From: Mycolicibacterium confluentis
GTDB taxonomy: Bacteria > Actinomycetota > Actinomycetes > Mycobacteriales > Mycobacteriaceae
Assembly (NCBI RefSeq): GCF_010729895.1
Contig: NZ_AP022612.1
Span: 2,108,001 to 2,172,000, forward strand
Length of the DNA stretch: 64,000 nucleotides
Reading direction: 5' to 3'
A program made the position numbers and the translations under genes. Below, in pieces: positions 1-13,476 of this stretch. A model generated the notes under the pieces. It was not told the origin of the DNA and ran no database searches. It worked only from the letters and a program-made list of their open reading frames with translations. Numbering within the stretch: position 1 is the first letter of the stretch; every line of letters begins with the position of its first letter.

Positions 1-280
1 CGTGCCCGAGACTCTCGACCGGGGTGGCGCGCAGCACCGTCAGAACCCGTTCCGGGTCGATCGGAATGTCGATGGCCGTGGCGATCAGCTGAGCCTTCGT
101 GCCGAAGTAGTGATGCACGAGGGCCGGGTCGACCCCGGCCTCGGCCGCGATGGCGCGGATCGAGGTGTTGGTGGTGCCGTCGCGCGCGAACAGGTCCCGA
201 GCGCTGCGCAGGATGCGGTCGCGGGTGTCTGACGTGCCCGCGGGACGTCCGCGCCGTCTGTGACTGTCGATCTGCGTCAC
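1..280 (-). CDS. TetR-family transcriptional regulator (C-terminus cut by window edge)
   Basis: Only the N-terminal part lies in the window. A GTG at 280 opens a frame that reads into a typical TetR DNA-binding domain: a helix containing DRILRSARDLFARDG, then IRAIAAEAGVDPALVHHYFGTK, in which the recognition helix ends in the family hallmark HYFGTK. The start lies 5 nt after the stop of the upstream ABC permease, so the three genes ATPase, permease and regulator form one minus-strand operon, the same order as Rv1687c-Rv1686c-Rv1685c in M. tuberculosis. By family logic it is a ligand-responsive repressor of the exporter. The ligand is unknown because the C-terminal domain lies outside the window. 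Confidence 0.9.
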   Translation of the reverse strand, partial: MTQIDSHRRRGRPAGTSDTRDRILRSARDLFARDGTTNTSIRAIAAEAGVDPALVHHYFGTKAQLIATAIDIPIDPERVLTVLRATPVESLGH

Positions 281-285
281 GCCGG

Positions 286-1113
286 TCAGGCCGTCCGTCG
301 TCGCAGGGTCGCGGCGGCCAGTGCCATCGCCACCGCGGCGAACCCGACCACGATCACCATGTCTCGGATCGCGGTGGCGGTCAGCGCCGGATGTCGGGCG
401 ACCTCCTGCAGCGCTTCCAGTGCATAGGTTGCGGGAAGCAGGTCGCTGACCCACTGCAGCCAACCGGGCATCGTGTCGCGCGGCACGATGATGCCGCACA
501 GCAGCAGTTGCGGGACGATCACCAGCGGCATGAACTGCACGGCCTGGAATTCGGTGCGGGCGAAGGCGCTGCACAACAGGCCCAGGCCGACGCCGAGGGT
601 GGCGTTGATGATGGCGATCAGGAACACCCAGCCGGGGCTGCCCGCGGTACTCAGGCCCAACGCCCAGAACGCGACCAGGCAGGCGACGGTCGCCTGGGCC
701 GCAGCCGCGAGCGAGAACGCTGTGCCGTAGCCGCCGAGCAGGTCGATCCGGCGCAGCGGCGTGGTCAGGATGCGTTCGAGGGTGCCCGACACGCGCTCGC
801 GCTGCATCGAGATCGACGTGATGAGGAACATCACCACCAGCGGCAGCAGTCCCAGCAGGATCAGGCACGCATTGTTGAACGGCGACAGACCGCCCGGCGG
901 CCCGGGTGCGTCCTGAAACATGAAGTACATCAACGTGATCACCGCGCCCGGGACGATGAGGATCATCGCGACACTGCGATGGTCGTTGGCCAGTTGGCGC
1001 AGGATCCGCGCTGTCGTGGCGAAGTAGGGGCGCAGAGTCAGCCCGCCGCGTTCTGGCCGTCGTCGGTGCTGTGCCGGATGATCGACAGGAACGCCTGCTC
1101 CAATGAGTCGCAT
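286..1113 (-). CDS. ABC-2 type exporter permease (Rv1686c-like)
   Basis: Membrane component of an ABC exporter. The protein has about six hydrophobic segments, including one around VAMILIVPGAVITLMYFMF and a cluster near the C-terminus, and the ABC-2 family motif region SMQRERVSGTLERILTTPL in the first cytoplasmic loop. The start is uncertain. The ATG at 1113 has a good AGGAG 5 nt upstream but overlaps the ATPase gene by 76 nt; translation might instead begin near the ATPase stop at 1038, although no strong ATG/GTG exists there. It works with the ATPase at 1038-1796 and is followed by the TetR gene. Substrate unknown; a drug or lipid exporter is possible. Confidence 0.88.
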   Translation of the reverse strand: MRLIGAGVPVDHPAQHRRRPERGGLTLRPYFATTARILRQLANDHRSVAMILIVPGAVITLMYFMFQDAPGPPGGLSPFNNACLILLGLLPLVVMFLITSISMQRERVSGTLERILTTPLRRIDLLGGYGTAFSLAAAAQATVACLVAFWALGLSTAGSPGWVFLIAIINATLGVGLGLLCSAFARTEFQAVQFMPLVIVPQLLLCGIIVPRDTMPGWLQWVSDLLPATYALEALQEVARHPALTATAIRDMVIVVGFAAVAMALAAATLRRRTA

Positions 1114-1796
1114 CGAGTCTCCTCTCGGAGTCGGGTGGGGGTGGTCTGGGTCAGCACGCGGCCCTCCCGCATGAGCAGCAGATCGGCACAGTGGTCGGCT
1201 TCATCCATGACGTGGCTGGAGACCAGCAGGGTGGTGCCCTGCCCAACGAGTGCGTCGAACTGTTCCCACAGGTCGACGCGCAGCACAGGATCGAGGCCCA
1301 CCGTCGGTTCGTCGAGCACGAGCAGTTCGGGATCGCCGACAAGCGCGCAGGCCAGCGAGACGCGACTAAGTTGGCCGCTCGACAGGGTGGCGCAGATGTC
1401 GTCGGCGTGGCTGCGCAGGCCGACCACGTCGATGACTTCGCCGGCGCGCGCTGCCGGCCGGCCATACAGCGCCGCGAAGTACCTGACATTGTCGAGAACC
1501 CGCAGGTCGGAGTAGACCGTCGGATTCTGGGTGACGTAGCCGACTCGATGCCGCAGGGCTGGCGACCCAGCGGGCAGTCCGAGCACGGTGACCGCGCCGG
1601 ATGCGGTGATCTGGGTGCCGACGATGCAGCGCATAAGCGTCGTCTTGCCGCACCCTGACGGGCCGAGGAGGCCTGTGATGGTGCCGCAGGCGATGTCGAC
1701 GGAGACATCACGCAGGGCCGGTCGACGGCCTCGGATCACGGTGAGACGGTCGGTCGTGATGGCCGGTGCGGATAATTCACCAGGCGGTGAACCCAT
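1038..1796 (-). CDS. ABC transporter ATP-binding protein (Rv1687c-like)
   Basis: Nucleotide-binding subunit of the exporter whose permease follows. Walker A is GPSGCGKTT, the signature motif is the variant LSSGQLSRVSLA (Gln in place of the usual Gly after SSG), and Walker B with the following D-loop is LLVLDEPTVGLDP. I placed the start at the ATG at 1796 (MGSPPGEL) rather than at the longer in-frame ATG at 1910, because the upstream extension is not ABC-like and would run into the divergent glycosylase gene. Only 43 nt separate it from that gene, so the two promoters must overlap. Length of 252 residues is somewhat short of a full NBD plus C-terminal extension, but normal for this type. Confidence 0.92.
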   Translation of the reverse strand: MGSPPGELSAPAITTDRLTVIRGRRPALRDVSVDIACGTITGLLGPSGCGKTTLMRCIVGTQITASGAVTVLGLPAGSPALRHRVGYVTQNPTVYSDLRVLDNVRYFAALYGRPAARAGEVIDVVGLRSHADDICATLSSGQLSRVSLACALVGDPELLVLDEPTVGLDPVLRVDLWEQFDALVGQGTTLLVSSHVMDEADHCADLLLMREGRVLTQTTPTRLREETRCDSLEQAFLSIIRHSTDDGQNAAG

Positions 1797-1839
1797 GTGA
1801 TGATGCTTCGCCGCCGCATGGCTGAGGTCAAGGGGCAGA

Positions 1840-2457
1840 ATGTCGGCCGTGAACGTCCAGGCCCTGGCCAGCGATCCGCAGACGGCTGCACGACTGCTGG
1901 TGGGCGCCACCCTCTGGGGGCGTGACGCGGCGGCGCTGATCGTCGAAGTCGAGGCCTACGGCGGCACGCCCGACGGCCCCTGGCCTGATCCGGCGGCGCA
2001 CTCCTACCGCGGTCCCACGGTGCGCAACGACGTCATGTTCGGCCCCGCCGGACGGCTCTACACCTACCGCAGCCATGGCATCCACGTGTGTGCCAACGTC
2101 TCGTGCGGGCCCGACGGCACCGCCGCGGCGGTGCTGCTGCGGGCCGGCCTGATCACCGAGGGAGTCGAGGTCGCGCGTACCCGCCGGGGACCGGTTGCGG
2201 ACCGGGCGCTGGGCCGCGGCCCCGGAAATCTGTGTTCTGCGCTGGGAATCCTATTGTCCGACAACGGGATCGATCTTCTTGACCCTTCCAGTCCGGTCCG
2301 GCTGGAACTCGGGTCGGCGCCGGAGGTCGTCGCTGGACCCCGCGTCGGGGTGAGTTCGGCCGCCGACCGGCCGTGGCGGTACTGGCTGGCCGGACACCCG
2401 GAGGTTTCGGCCTATCGGCGCAGCCCGCGCGCGCCCACGCATGGCCTCAGCGACTGA
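1840..2457 (+). CDS. mpg: DNA-3-methyladenine glycosylase, Mpg/AAG family
   Basis: Base-excision repair glycosylase that removes alkylated purines such as 3-methyladenine and hypoxanthine. The family is shown by VEVEAYGG, which holds the catalytic Glu, by [20 protein letters not shown] with [14 protein letters not shown], and by [16 protein letters not shown], which lines the flipped-base pocket. At 205 residues it is full length. The start is the ATG at 1840, preceded by an AAGGGG stretch. It sits between the ABC exporter and tyrS exactly as Rv1688 does in M. tuberculosis, and 29 nt separate its stop from tyrS, so the two are probably co-transcribed. Confidence 0.95.
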   Translation: MSAVNVQALASDPQTAARLLVGATLWGRDAAALIVEVEAYGGTPDGPWPDPAAHSYRGPTVRNDVMFGPAGRLYTYRSHGIHVCANVSCGPDGTAAAVLLRAGLITEGVEVARTRRGPVADRALGRGPGNLCSALGILLSDNGIDLLDPSSPVRLELGSAPEVVAGPRVGVSSAADRPWRYWLAGHPEVSAYRRSPRAPTHGLSD

Positions 2458-2486
2458 CCCCGCGACGAGTGCGGAAAGATCGAGGC

Positions 2487-3758
2487 ATGGCCTCCATCCT
2501 CGATGAGCTGGACTGGCGCGGTCTCATCGCGCAGTCCACCGAGCGTGACACCCTTGCCCACCAGCTGGCCGCTGGGCCGGTCACGGTCTATTCCGGTTTC
2601 GATCCGACCGCGCCGAGCCTGCACGCTGGGCACCTGGTCCCGCTGCTGACGCTGCGCCGGTTCCAGCAGGCCGGACATCGGCCCATCGTGCTGGCCGGTG
2701 GCGCGACCGGCATGATCGGCGATCCCCGAGACAGTGGTGAACGCACCATGCAGACCGCCGACACCGTCGCGGACTGGGCAGGCCGGATCCGCGGTCAGCT
2801 GGAGCGCTTCGTGGAGTTCGACGACTCGCCCACCGGTGCCGTCGTCGAGAACAACCTGTCCTGGACAGGGGAGTTGTCGGCGATCGAGTTTCTGCGCGAC
2901 ATCGGCAAGCACTTCTCGGTGAACGTGATGCTCGACCGCGACACCGTGCGGCGACGACTCGAGGGGGAGGGGATCTCCTACACCGAGTTCAGCTACATGC
3001 TGCTGCAGGCCAACGACTACGTGGAACTGCACCGCAGGCACGGCTGCTCACTGCAGGTCGGCGGCTCCGACCAGTGGGGCAACATCATCGCCGGCGTCCG
3101 ACTGGTGCGCCAGAAGCTGGGTGCGACGGTGCACGCGCTCACCACGCCGCTGGTCACGGACTCCGAGGGCAAGAAGTTCGGCAAGTCCACCGGCGGCGGC
3201 AATCTGTGGCTGGACCCGGAGCTGACCAGCCCCTATTCCTGGTACCAGTACTTCGTCAACACCGCGGACGCCGACGTCATCGGGTACCTGCGCTGGTTCA
3301 CGTTCCTGACGGGCGACGAGATCGCTGAACTGGAGACTGCGACCGCCGAACGTGCGCATGAACGTGCCGCGCAGCGGCGTCTGGCCCAGGAGTTGACGAC
3401 GCTTGTGCACGGCGAGGCCGCGACCCGCTCGGTCGAACTGGCCAGCCAGGCCCTGTTCGGCCGGGGCGAACTGACCGAACTGGACGAACCCACGCTCGCG
3501 GCGGCGTTGACCGAGGCCTCGGTGGCGGAGCTGCGCCCGGGTGGTCCGGACGGAATCGTCGACCTCCTCGTGGCGACGGGACTGTCCGCCAGTAAGGGCG
3601 CCGCACGCCGGACCATCGCCGAGGGCGGGGTGTCGGTGAACAACGTTCGGATCTCCAGCGAGGAATGGGTGCCGGCCAATTCGGACTTTCTGTTCGGCCG
3701 TTGGCTCGTGGTGCGCCGCGGGAAGCGGAATGTCGCCGGCGTGCAGCGGGTCGGCTGA
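2487..3758 (+). CDS. tyrS: Tyrosyl-tRNA synthetase
   Basis: Class I aminoacyl-tRNA synthetase that charges tRNA-Tyr in the cytoplasm. The HIGH-type motif is HAGH (in [13 protein letters not shown]), the KMSKS-type loop is KFGKST, and the tyrosine-recognition stretch [11 protein letters not shown] is present. The C-terminal 70 or so residues form an S4 RNA-binding domain ([18 protein letters not shown]). Length 424 matches bacterial TyrRS. The ATG at 2487 was chosen because the family N-terminus [13 protein letters not shown] starts there; an in-frame upstream ATG at 2373 lies inside mpg. It lies immediately upstream of the rRNA operon, the classic rrnB context of rapidly growing mycobacteria. 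Confidence 0.98.
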   Translation: MASILDELDWRGLIAQSTERDTLAHQLAAGPVTVYSGFDPTAPSLHAGHLVPLLTLRRFQQAGHRPIVLAGGATGMIGDPRDSGERTMQTADTVADWAGRIRGQLERFVEFDDSPTGAVVENNLSWTGELSAIEFLRDIGKHFSVNVMLDRDTVRRRLEGEGISYTEFSYMLLQANDYVELHRRHGCSLQVGGSDQWGNIIAGVRLVRQKLGATVHALTTPLVTDSEGKKFGKSTGGGNLWLDPELTSPYSWYQYFVNTADADVIGYLRWFTFLTGDEIAELETATAERAHERAAQRRLAQELTTLVHGEAATRSVELASQALFGRGELTELDEPTLAAALTEASVAELRPGGPDGIVDLLVATGLSASKGAARRTIAEGGVSVNNVRISSEEWVPANSDFLFGRWLVVRRGKRNVAGVQRVG

Positions 3759-3807
3759 GGTTCGGCGTTGATCTTGAAGCTCCGGAAACCGCCTCTGACC
3801 AGGCGAT

Positions 3808-3836
3808 TTGACTCCGAGTTTCCAAGCACGTAACTT
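3808..3836 (+). promoter_or_regulatory. rRNA operon promoter
   Basis: A -35 hexamer TTGACT (3808-3813) is followed after 17 nt by a -10 hexamer TAACTT (3831-3836), an arrangement close to the sigma-A consensus of mycobacterial rrn promoters. It lies about 315 nt upstream of the 16S start. I see only this one convincing promoter, in line with the single promoter reported for tyrS-linked rrn operons. No transcription start was measured. Confidence 0.7.
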
Positions 3837-3934
3837 ATTCCAGGTCAGAGCGACACGGCCTAGCCGGGAAGCGAAGACAAAGTCCGAGAGAGAAACCCAT
3901 TAAGGTGGGGCTCCTCACTGCCCGCAGGAACGAC

Positions 3935-4006
3935 AGCGGCTTTTAGCCGCTTAATTTTTGCGCGGTGAGATCTGGTCTGTTGTTTGAGAACTCAATAGTG
4001 TGTTTG
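3935..4006 (+). promoter_or_regulatory. rrn leader: hairpin plus antitermination (boxA-like) motif
   Basis: A stem of six base pairs (AGCGGC, loop TTTTA, GCCGCT; 3935-3951) is followed by TTAATTTTT, and then at 3979-4003 by the conserved actinobacterial leader stretch beginning TGTTTGAGAACTCAATAG. This order of hairpin and boxA-like element is that of an rRNA antitermination site which loads Nus factors on polymerase. The T-rich region from 4007 to 4150 is leader that would take part in the processing stem around the 16S RNA. Confidence 0.6.
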
Positions 4007-4150
4007 GTGGTTTTTGTTTGTTGTTTTTTGCCACATCTTGCACTCCCCGTGTGTGGGGTGTGGTGTTGTTTTTTTGATGCCAGTTTTTGGTGTCTTTTTG
4101 TTAGGTCAGATTTTCTCTGATTGTGAATTCACCTGTCTTTGGATGGGTTG

Positions 4151-9240
<5,090 letters not shown>

Positions 9241-9407
9241 ACAACAAATCAGAAGTTGGCAGAAAGTAAGAGACGCACCGCCTCGCAACCACGAAACCAC
9301 AGTGATCACATCACACTCCACCACCAAAAACACCCATCCATAAATGGAGTGAAACCTTGGGGACACCGCACCCAGTGCGACCCCCAGGGCCCCACAAAAA
9401 AATAGAG

Positions 9408-9523
9408 TTACGGCGGTCATAGCGACAGGGAAACGCCCGGTCCCATCCCGAACCCGGAAGCTAAGCCTGTCAGCGCCGATGATACTACCCAATCGGGTGG
9501 AAAAGTAGGACACCGCCGAACAC
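9408..9523 (+). rRNA. rrf: 5S ribosomal RNA
   Basis: Begins TTACGGCGGTCATAGCG and ends in CACCGCCGAACA; the two ends pair to form the terminal helix. The internal block CCCGGTCCCATCCCGAACCC and GGAAGCTAAGCC is the universal 5S core. A spacer of roughly 170 nt (9241-9407) separates it from the 23S and holds no tRNA. Confidence 0.97.
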
Positions 9524-9528
9524 ACACA

Positions 9529-9567
9529 TAGAAACACCCCCCACACACGTGGGGGGCGTTTCTATTT
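9529..9567 (+). terminator. Intrinsic terminator of the rrn operon
   Basis: A long hairpin: TAGAAAC plus CCCCCCAC on the left and GTGGGGGG plus GTTTCTA on the right with a short loop, followed by TTT. It begins a few nucleotides after the 5S end. This is one of the few strong canonical terminators in the window. Confidence 0.9.
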
Positions 9568-9688
9568 CCAGACCAGAATTGCGAATTCTTTCGCCGATTC
9601 GTCCGTTTATGAAATGGCGAATTGTCGCTCAATCGGTGTACCCCGTATCCTGAACACGAGGTTTTCCGGGAAACGGGCAGGAACAGAC

Positions 9689-10528
9689 GTGGTCGACAAC
9701 AGACAGGGCGGCGAACGACGGCCGGCACGAGATCCTCGTGGAGGCGGCCCGCGCGGTGAGCAACGGCGCGGACAACGCAGTCAGATGCCGCAGCGGGGCG
9801 GTCCCGACCGCGTCCGTCGTGCGCAACCGCGGCCGGCAGGCGATGGCCGGCACGACGACGATCGGCGGATCGGTCCCGCGATTCCCCAGGAGATCGAAGC
9901 CAAGCAGTTGGATCCTGAGGTTCGCCGTGAGTTGAGCACGCTCGACAAGAGCACCGCCGACACCATCGCGCGGCATCTGGTGATGGTCGGCGAACTGCTG
10001 GACGACGATCCCGAGGCGGCACTCGCGCATGCGCAGGCCGCCCGCACTCGCTCGGGTCGCATCGCGGCCATTCGCGAAGCCGTCGGCATCGCGGCCTATC
10101 GCTGCGGCGACTGGGCCCAGGCGCTGGCCGAACTCCGTGCCGCTCGCCGCATGGGGAGCAAGTCCACCCTGCTGCCGCTGATCGCGGACTGCGAACGCGG
10201 TGTCGGACGCCCCGAACGTGCCATCGAACTTGCCCGCAGCCCTGAGGCTGAGGCCCTCACCGGCGATGACGCCGATGAGCTGCGCATCGTGGTGGCCGGC
10301 GCCCGCGCCGACCTCGGTCAGTTGGAGCAGGCCTTGGCGCTGCTGTCCTCACCGGCGCCGGACCCGTCGAAGTCCGGCCAGACCGCGGCCCGGCTGTTCT
10401 ACGTGTACGCCGAGACGCTGCTCGCGCTCGGCCGCAAAGACGAAGCCCTGCAGTGGTTCCTGCACTCGGCCAGGGCGGACATCGACGGTGTCACCGACGC
10501 CGAAGAACGAATCGGCGAGCTCGCCTGA
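9689..10528 (+). CDS. TPR-repeat protein (Rv1691-like)
   Basis: A 279-residue protein without signal peptide. The first 75 residues are basic and disordered, rich in Arg, Gly and Asp. The rest is alpha-helical with degenerate tetratricopeptide-like helix pairs, for example YRCGDWAQALAELRAARRMG and ALGRKDEALQWFLHSARAD. Its place right after the rrn/tyrS locus and before the phosphatase gene matches Rv1691. I chose the GTG at 9689, preceded by AGGA, over an in-frame ATG at 9614 that lies close to the rrn terminator. Its stop is 1 nt before the next start. Such proteins scaffold protein contacts; the partner is unknown. Confidence 0.85.
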   Translation: MVDNRQGGERRPARDPRGGGPRGEQRRGQRSQMPQRGGPDRVRRAQPRPAGDGRHDDDRRIGPAIPQEIEAKQLDPEVRRELSTLDKSTADTIARHLVMVGELLDDDPEAALAHAQAARTRSGRIAAIREAVGIAAYRCGDWAQALAELRAARRMGSKSTLLPLIADCERGVGRPERAIELARSPEAEALTGDDADELRIVVAGARADLGQLEQALALLSSPAPDPSKSGQTAARLFYVYAETLLALGRKDEALQWFLHSARADIDGVTDAEERIGELA

Positions 10529-10529
10529 C

Positions 10530-11528
10530 GTGACGACGCTGGCGCAACTTCACGACTGTCTGCTGCTCGACCTCGACGGCACGGTCTTCCGGGGGCACGA
10601 GCCCACAGAGGGCGCGGTCGGGGCCCTGGCGGACACGTCGTCTCGAACCCTGTTCGTCACCAACAACGCTTCGCGCCGCGCCGAGGAGGTCGCCGGCCAC
10701 CTGCGGGACCTGGGCTTCACAGCCAGCGCCGAGGACGTCGTCACCAGCGCGCAGAGCGCGGCCCATCTGCTGGCGCAACAACTTGCGCCGAAAAGCCGGG
10801 TGCTGGTGGTGGGCACCGACGCGCTGGCCGAGGAGATCAGCACGGTCGGTCTGACCCCGGTGCGACTGTTCGCCGACGAACCCGTCGCCGTCGTGCAGGG
10901 GCATTCGGTCGAGACGGGCTGGCCACAGTTGGCCGAGGCCGCATTGGCCATTCGGGCCGGTGCGCTGTGGGTGGCCGCGAACGTCGACAAGACCCTGCCG
11001 TCCGAACGCGGCCTGCTGCCCGGTAACGGCTCGATGGTGGCGGCGCTGCGGACCGCGACCGACGCCGTCCCGCAGGTGGCGGGCAAGCCGGCACCCGCGC
11101 TCATGAACGACGCGCTGTCCCGCGGCACCTTCACGACCCCGTTGGTGGTCGGGGATCGGCTGGACACCGACATCGCCGGTGCCAACGCCGCCGGCCTGCC
11201 CAGCCTGATGGTGCTCACCGGCGTCAACACCGCTCGGGACGCGGTCTTCGCCGTTCCGGAGCAGCGTCCGACGCACCTCTCGGAGACGCTGACCGGCCTG
11301 CACGCACCCGCCGGCGACCTCGAGGTCGCGGAGAACGCCGCGTGGCGGGTCACGGTCTCCGACGGTGTCGCGACTGTCACCAGCGCCGGTGCAGCCGTCG
11401 ACGACCTCGCGGTGGTGCGGGCCGTGGCCCGCGCGGTCTGGGACGCCCAGGACGGTCAGGTGGTCTCGGTCCGAGGCGACGACGACGACGCGGCGGCAGC
11501 ACTGGCCCGGTGGGCCCTTTCTGACTGA
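10530..11528 (+). CDS. HAD-family phosphatase, glycerol-3-phosphate phosphatase (Rv1692-like)
   Basis: Haloacid dehalogenase-superfamily phosphatase of the NagD/PGP type. Motif I is LLDLDGTVFRG with the nucleophile and acid/base Asp pair, motif II is LFVTNNAS, and motif IV is VVGDRLDTDIAGANAAG. The M. tuberculosis orthologue Rv1692 has been characterised as a glycerol-3-phosphate phosphatase, which suggests a role in glycerophospholipid recycling. A C-terminal extension of about 70 residues follows the catalytic fold. The GTG at 10530 almost abuts the TPR gene's TGA, implying translational coupling. Length 332. Confidence 0.93.
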   Translation: MTTLAQLHDCLLLDLDGTVFRGHEPTEGAVGALADTSSRTLFVTNNASRRAEEVAGHLRDLGFTASAEDVVTSAQSAAHLLAQQLAPKSRVLVVGTDALAEEISTVGLTPVRLFADEPVAVVQGHSVETGWPQLAEAALAIRAGALWVAANVDKTLPSERGLLPGNGSMVAALRTATDAVPQVAGKPAPALMNDALSRGTFTTPLVVGDRLDTDIAGANAAGLPSLMVLTGVNTARDAVFAVPEQRPTHLSETLTGLHAPAGDLEVAENAAWRVTVSDGVATVTSAGAAVDDLAVVRAVARAVWDAQDGQVVSVRGDDDDAAAALARWALSD

Positions 11529-11553
11529 GCAATCGACTAGCGTAGGCGTCGAG

Positions 11554-11736
11554 ATGACCACCGACCCGAACCAGATCCGCTCCTTGATCAGCGCGATCCT
11601 TGCTGAACTGCCCGACACCGATTCGGAGTCCGGGCCGACCACGGCTGGCGAAGTAGACATCGACACGATCGCTCAACGACTCGAAGAGGCGCACGACGTG
11701 TTGGTGATTGCGCTGGAGTCGGTCGAGAAGGGCTGA
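11554..11736 (+). CDS. Conserved 60-residue protein (Rv1693-like)
   Basis: A small acidic, helical protein starting MTTDPNQIRSLISAILAEL and ending in a second helix, TIAQRLEEAHDVLVIALESVEKG. It has no transmembrane segment or known domain. It occupies the position of Rv1693 between the phosphatase and tlyA and is 7 nt upstream of tlyA. Function unknown. The start is the ATG at 11554; any upstream extension would overlap the phosphatase. Confidence 0.8.
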   Translation: MTTDPNQIRSLISAILAELPDTDSESGPTTAGEVDIDTIAQRLEEAHDVLVIALESVEKG

Positions 11737-11743
11737 GCAGACC

Positions 11744-12553
11744 ATGGCACGGCGTACGCGGGTGGACGCCGAGTTGGTCCGCCGTGGACTGGCGCGGTCG
11801 CGCCAGCAGGCGGCCGAACTCATCAGCGCGGGTCGGGTCAGTATCGACGGCCTGCCTGCCGCGAAACCGGCGACCTCCATCTCGATTGATGCCTCCCTCA
11901 AGGTCGCCGACGACGGCGAGCGGTCGTGGGTGTCGCGAGGCGCCCACAAACTGATCGGCGCCCTGGACGCCTTCGGGATCGACGTGTCGGGTCGGCGCTG
12001 CCTGGACGCCGGCGCCTCCACTGGTGGCTTCACCGAAGTGCTGTTGGATCGCGGCGCTCGCGAGGTCGTCGCGGTGGACGTCGGCTACGGCCAGTTGGCC
12101 TGGTCATTGCGCTCGGACGAGAGGGTCGTCGTCATCGAACGCACCAACGTCCGCGACCTGACACCCGAGACCATCTCCGGGCCCGTCGACCTGGTCGTGG
12201 CCGATCTGTCGTTCATCTCGCTGGCCACGGTATTGCCCGCGCTGACCGCGTGCTGCGGGCCCGACGCCGATATCGTTCCTATGGTGAAGCCGCAGTTCGA
12301 GGTCGGTAAGGGCCTGGTGGGCGCGGGAGGTGTGGTGCATGAACCGGACCTGCGCGCCGACGCGGTGCTGCGGGTCGCGCAGCGTGCCGCCGAATTGAAC
12401 TGGCACACCATGGGTGCGGTCGCCAGTCCGCTGCCGGGTCCGTCGGGCAACGTGGAGTACTTCCTCTGGCTGCGCGGCCACGCCGAGCAGGCGCTGTCCG
12501 ATGAGGATCTGGAACCGGCGATCCGACGCGCCGTCGACGAAGGGCCCCGATGA
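11744..12553 (+). CDS. tlyA: TlyA, 16S/23S rRNA 2'-O-methyltransferase
   Basis: Methylates ribose 2'-OH groups in both ribosomal subunits; loss in M. tuberculosis gives capreomycin/viomycin resistance. The N-terminal 60 residues form an S4 RNA-binding domain ([18 protein letters not shown]). A Rossmann-fold methyltransferase domain follows: [20 protein letters not shown] is the SAM-binding motif and [10 protein letters not shown] belongs to the catalytic core, with a conserved Lys in [11 protein letters not shown]. Length 269 is standard. Its stop overlaps the nadK start (ATGA). Confidence 0.97.
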   Translation: MARRTRVDAELVRRGLARSRQQAAELISAGRVSIDGLPAAKPATSISIDASLKVADDGERSWVSRGAHKLIGALDAFGIDVSGRRCLDAGASTGGFTEVLLDRGAREVVAVDVGYGQLAWSLRSDERVVVIERTNVRDLTPETISGPVDLVVADLSFISLATVLPALTACCGPDADIVPMVKPQFEVGKGLVGAGGVVHEPDLRADAVLRVAQRAAELNWHTMGAVASPLPGPSGNVEYFLWLRGHAEQALSDEDLEPAIRRAVDEGPR

Positions 12554-13473
12554 CCGCCGAACGCACTGTGCTGATGGTTGTCCACACCGGCCGTGACGAG
12601 GCCACCGAGGTCGCACGTCGCGTGGAGAAGGTGTTGAGTGACAACGGAATCGGGCTTCGGCTGCTGACCGCTGCGGCGGTCGACCGCGGCTCGCTGAAGT
12701 TGGCGCCCGACGATGTGCGCACCCTGGGCGTCGAGATCAACGTCATCGACCCCGAGGAACAGGGCGCGCACGGCTGCGAACTCGTGCTGGTCCTCGGTGG
12801 CGACGGGACCTTCCTGCGGGCCGCGGAACTGGCCCGCGACGCCGACATCCCGGTGCTGGGGGTCAATCTCGGCCGCATCGGTTTCCTTGCCGAGGCGGAG
12901 GCCGACGCGATCGACAGCGTGCTGGAACACGTCGTCAAACGCGACTATCTGGTCGAGACCCGGATGACGCTCGACGTCGCGATCAGCGTCGACGGCGTGG
13001 TGCTCAGTCGTGGCTGGGCCCTCAACGAGGCCAGCCTGGAGAAGGGCCCGCGGTTGGGTGTGCTGGGCGCATTGGTCGAGATCGACGGTCGCCCGGTGTC
13101 GTCGTTCGGTTGTGACGGCGTGCTGGTGTCGACGCCGACGGGGTCGACGGCGTACGCGTTCTCATCCGGCGGTCCGGTGCTGTGGCCGGATCTGGAGGCC
13201 ATCCTGGTGGTGCCGAACAACGCGCACGCACTGTTCGCGCGGCCCATGGTCACCAGTCCCGCGGCGGTGATCGCCGTGGAGAGCGACGCCGACAGCCATG
13301 ACTCCCTGGTGTTCTGCGATGGCCGTCGCGAGATGGTGCTGCCAGCGGGCGGCCGGATGGAAGTCACCCGGTCGGCCAAACCAGTCAAGTGGATTCGTCT
13401 CGACAGCGCCCCGTTCACCGACCGCCTGGTGCGCAAGTTCCGGCTGCCGGTCACCGGGTGGCGCGGAAGGTAG
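12550..13473 (+). CDS. nadK: NAD kinase
   Basis: ATP- or polyphosphate-dependent NAD kinase that makes NADP; the mycobacterial enzyme is also called PpnK. Diagnostic motifs are [14 protein letters not shown], which binds phosphate, and [17 protein letters not shown], with [10 protein letters not shown] between them. Length 307 matches Rv1695. The ATG overlaps the tlyA stop by four bases, so the two are translationally coupled in the order tlyA-nadK-recN that mycobacteria conserve. Confidence 0.97.
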   Translation: MTAERTVLMVVHTGRDEATEVARRVEKVLSDNGIGLRLLTAAAVDRGSLKLAPDDVRTLGVEINVIDPEEQGAHGCELVLVLGGDGTFLRAAELARDADIPVLGVNLGRIGFLAEAEADAIDSVLEHVVKRDYLVETRMTLDVAISVDGVVLSRGWALNEASLEKGPRLGVLGALVEIDGRPVSSFGCDGVLVSTPTGSTAYAFSSGGPVLWPDLEAILVVPNNAHALFARPMVTSPAAVIAVESDADSHDSLVFCDGRREMVLPAGGRMEVTRSAKPVKWIRLDSAPFTDRLVRKFRLPVTGWRGR

Positions 13474-13476
13474 ACC

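Noticed and set aside
3935-3959. Hairpin plus T-stretch as a terminator of tyrS
   Set aside because: It lies downstream of the rrn promoter and directly before the antitermination motif, so it is more likely part of the rrn leader.
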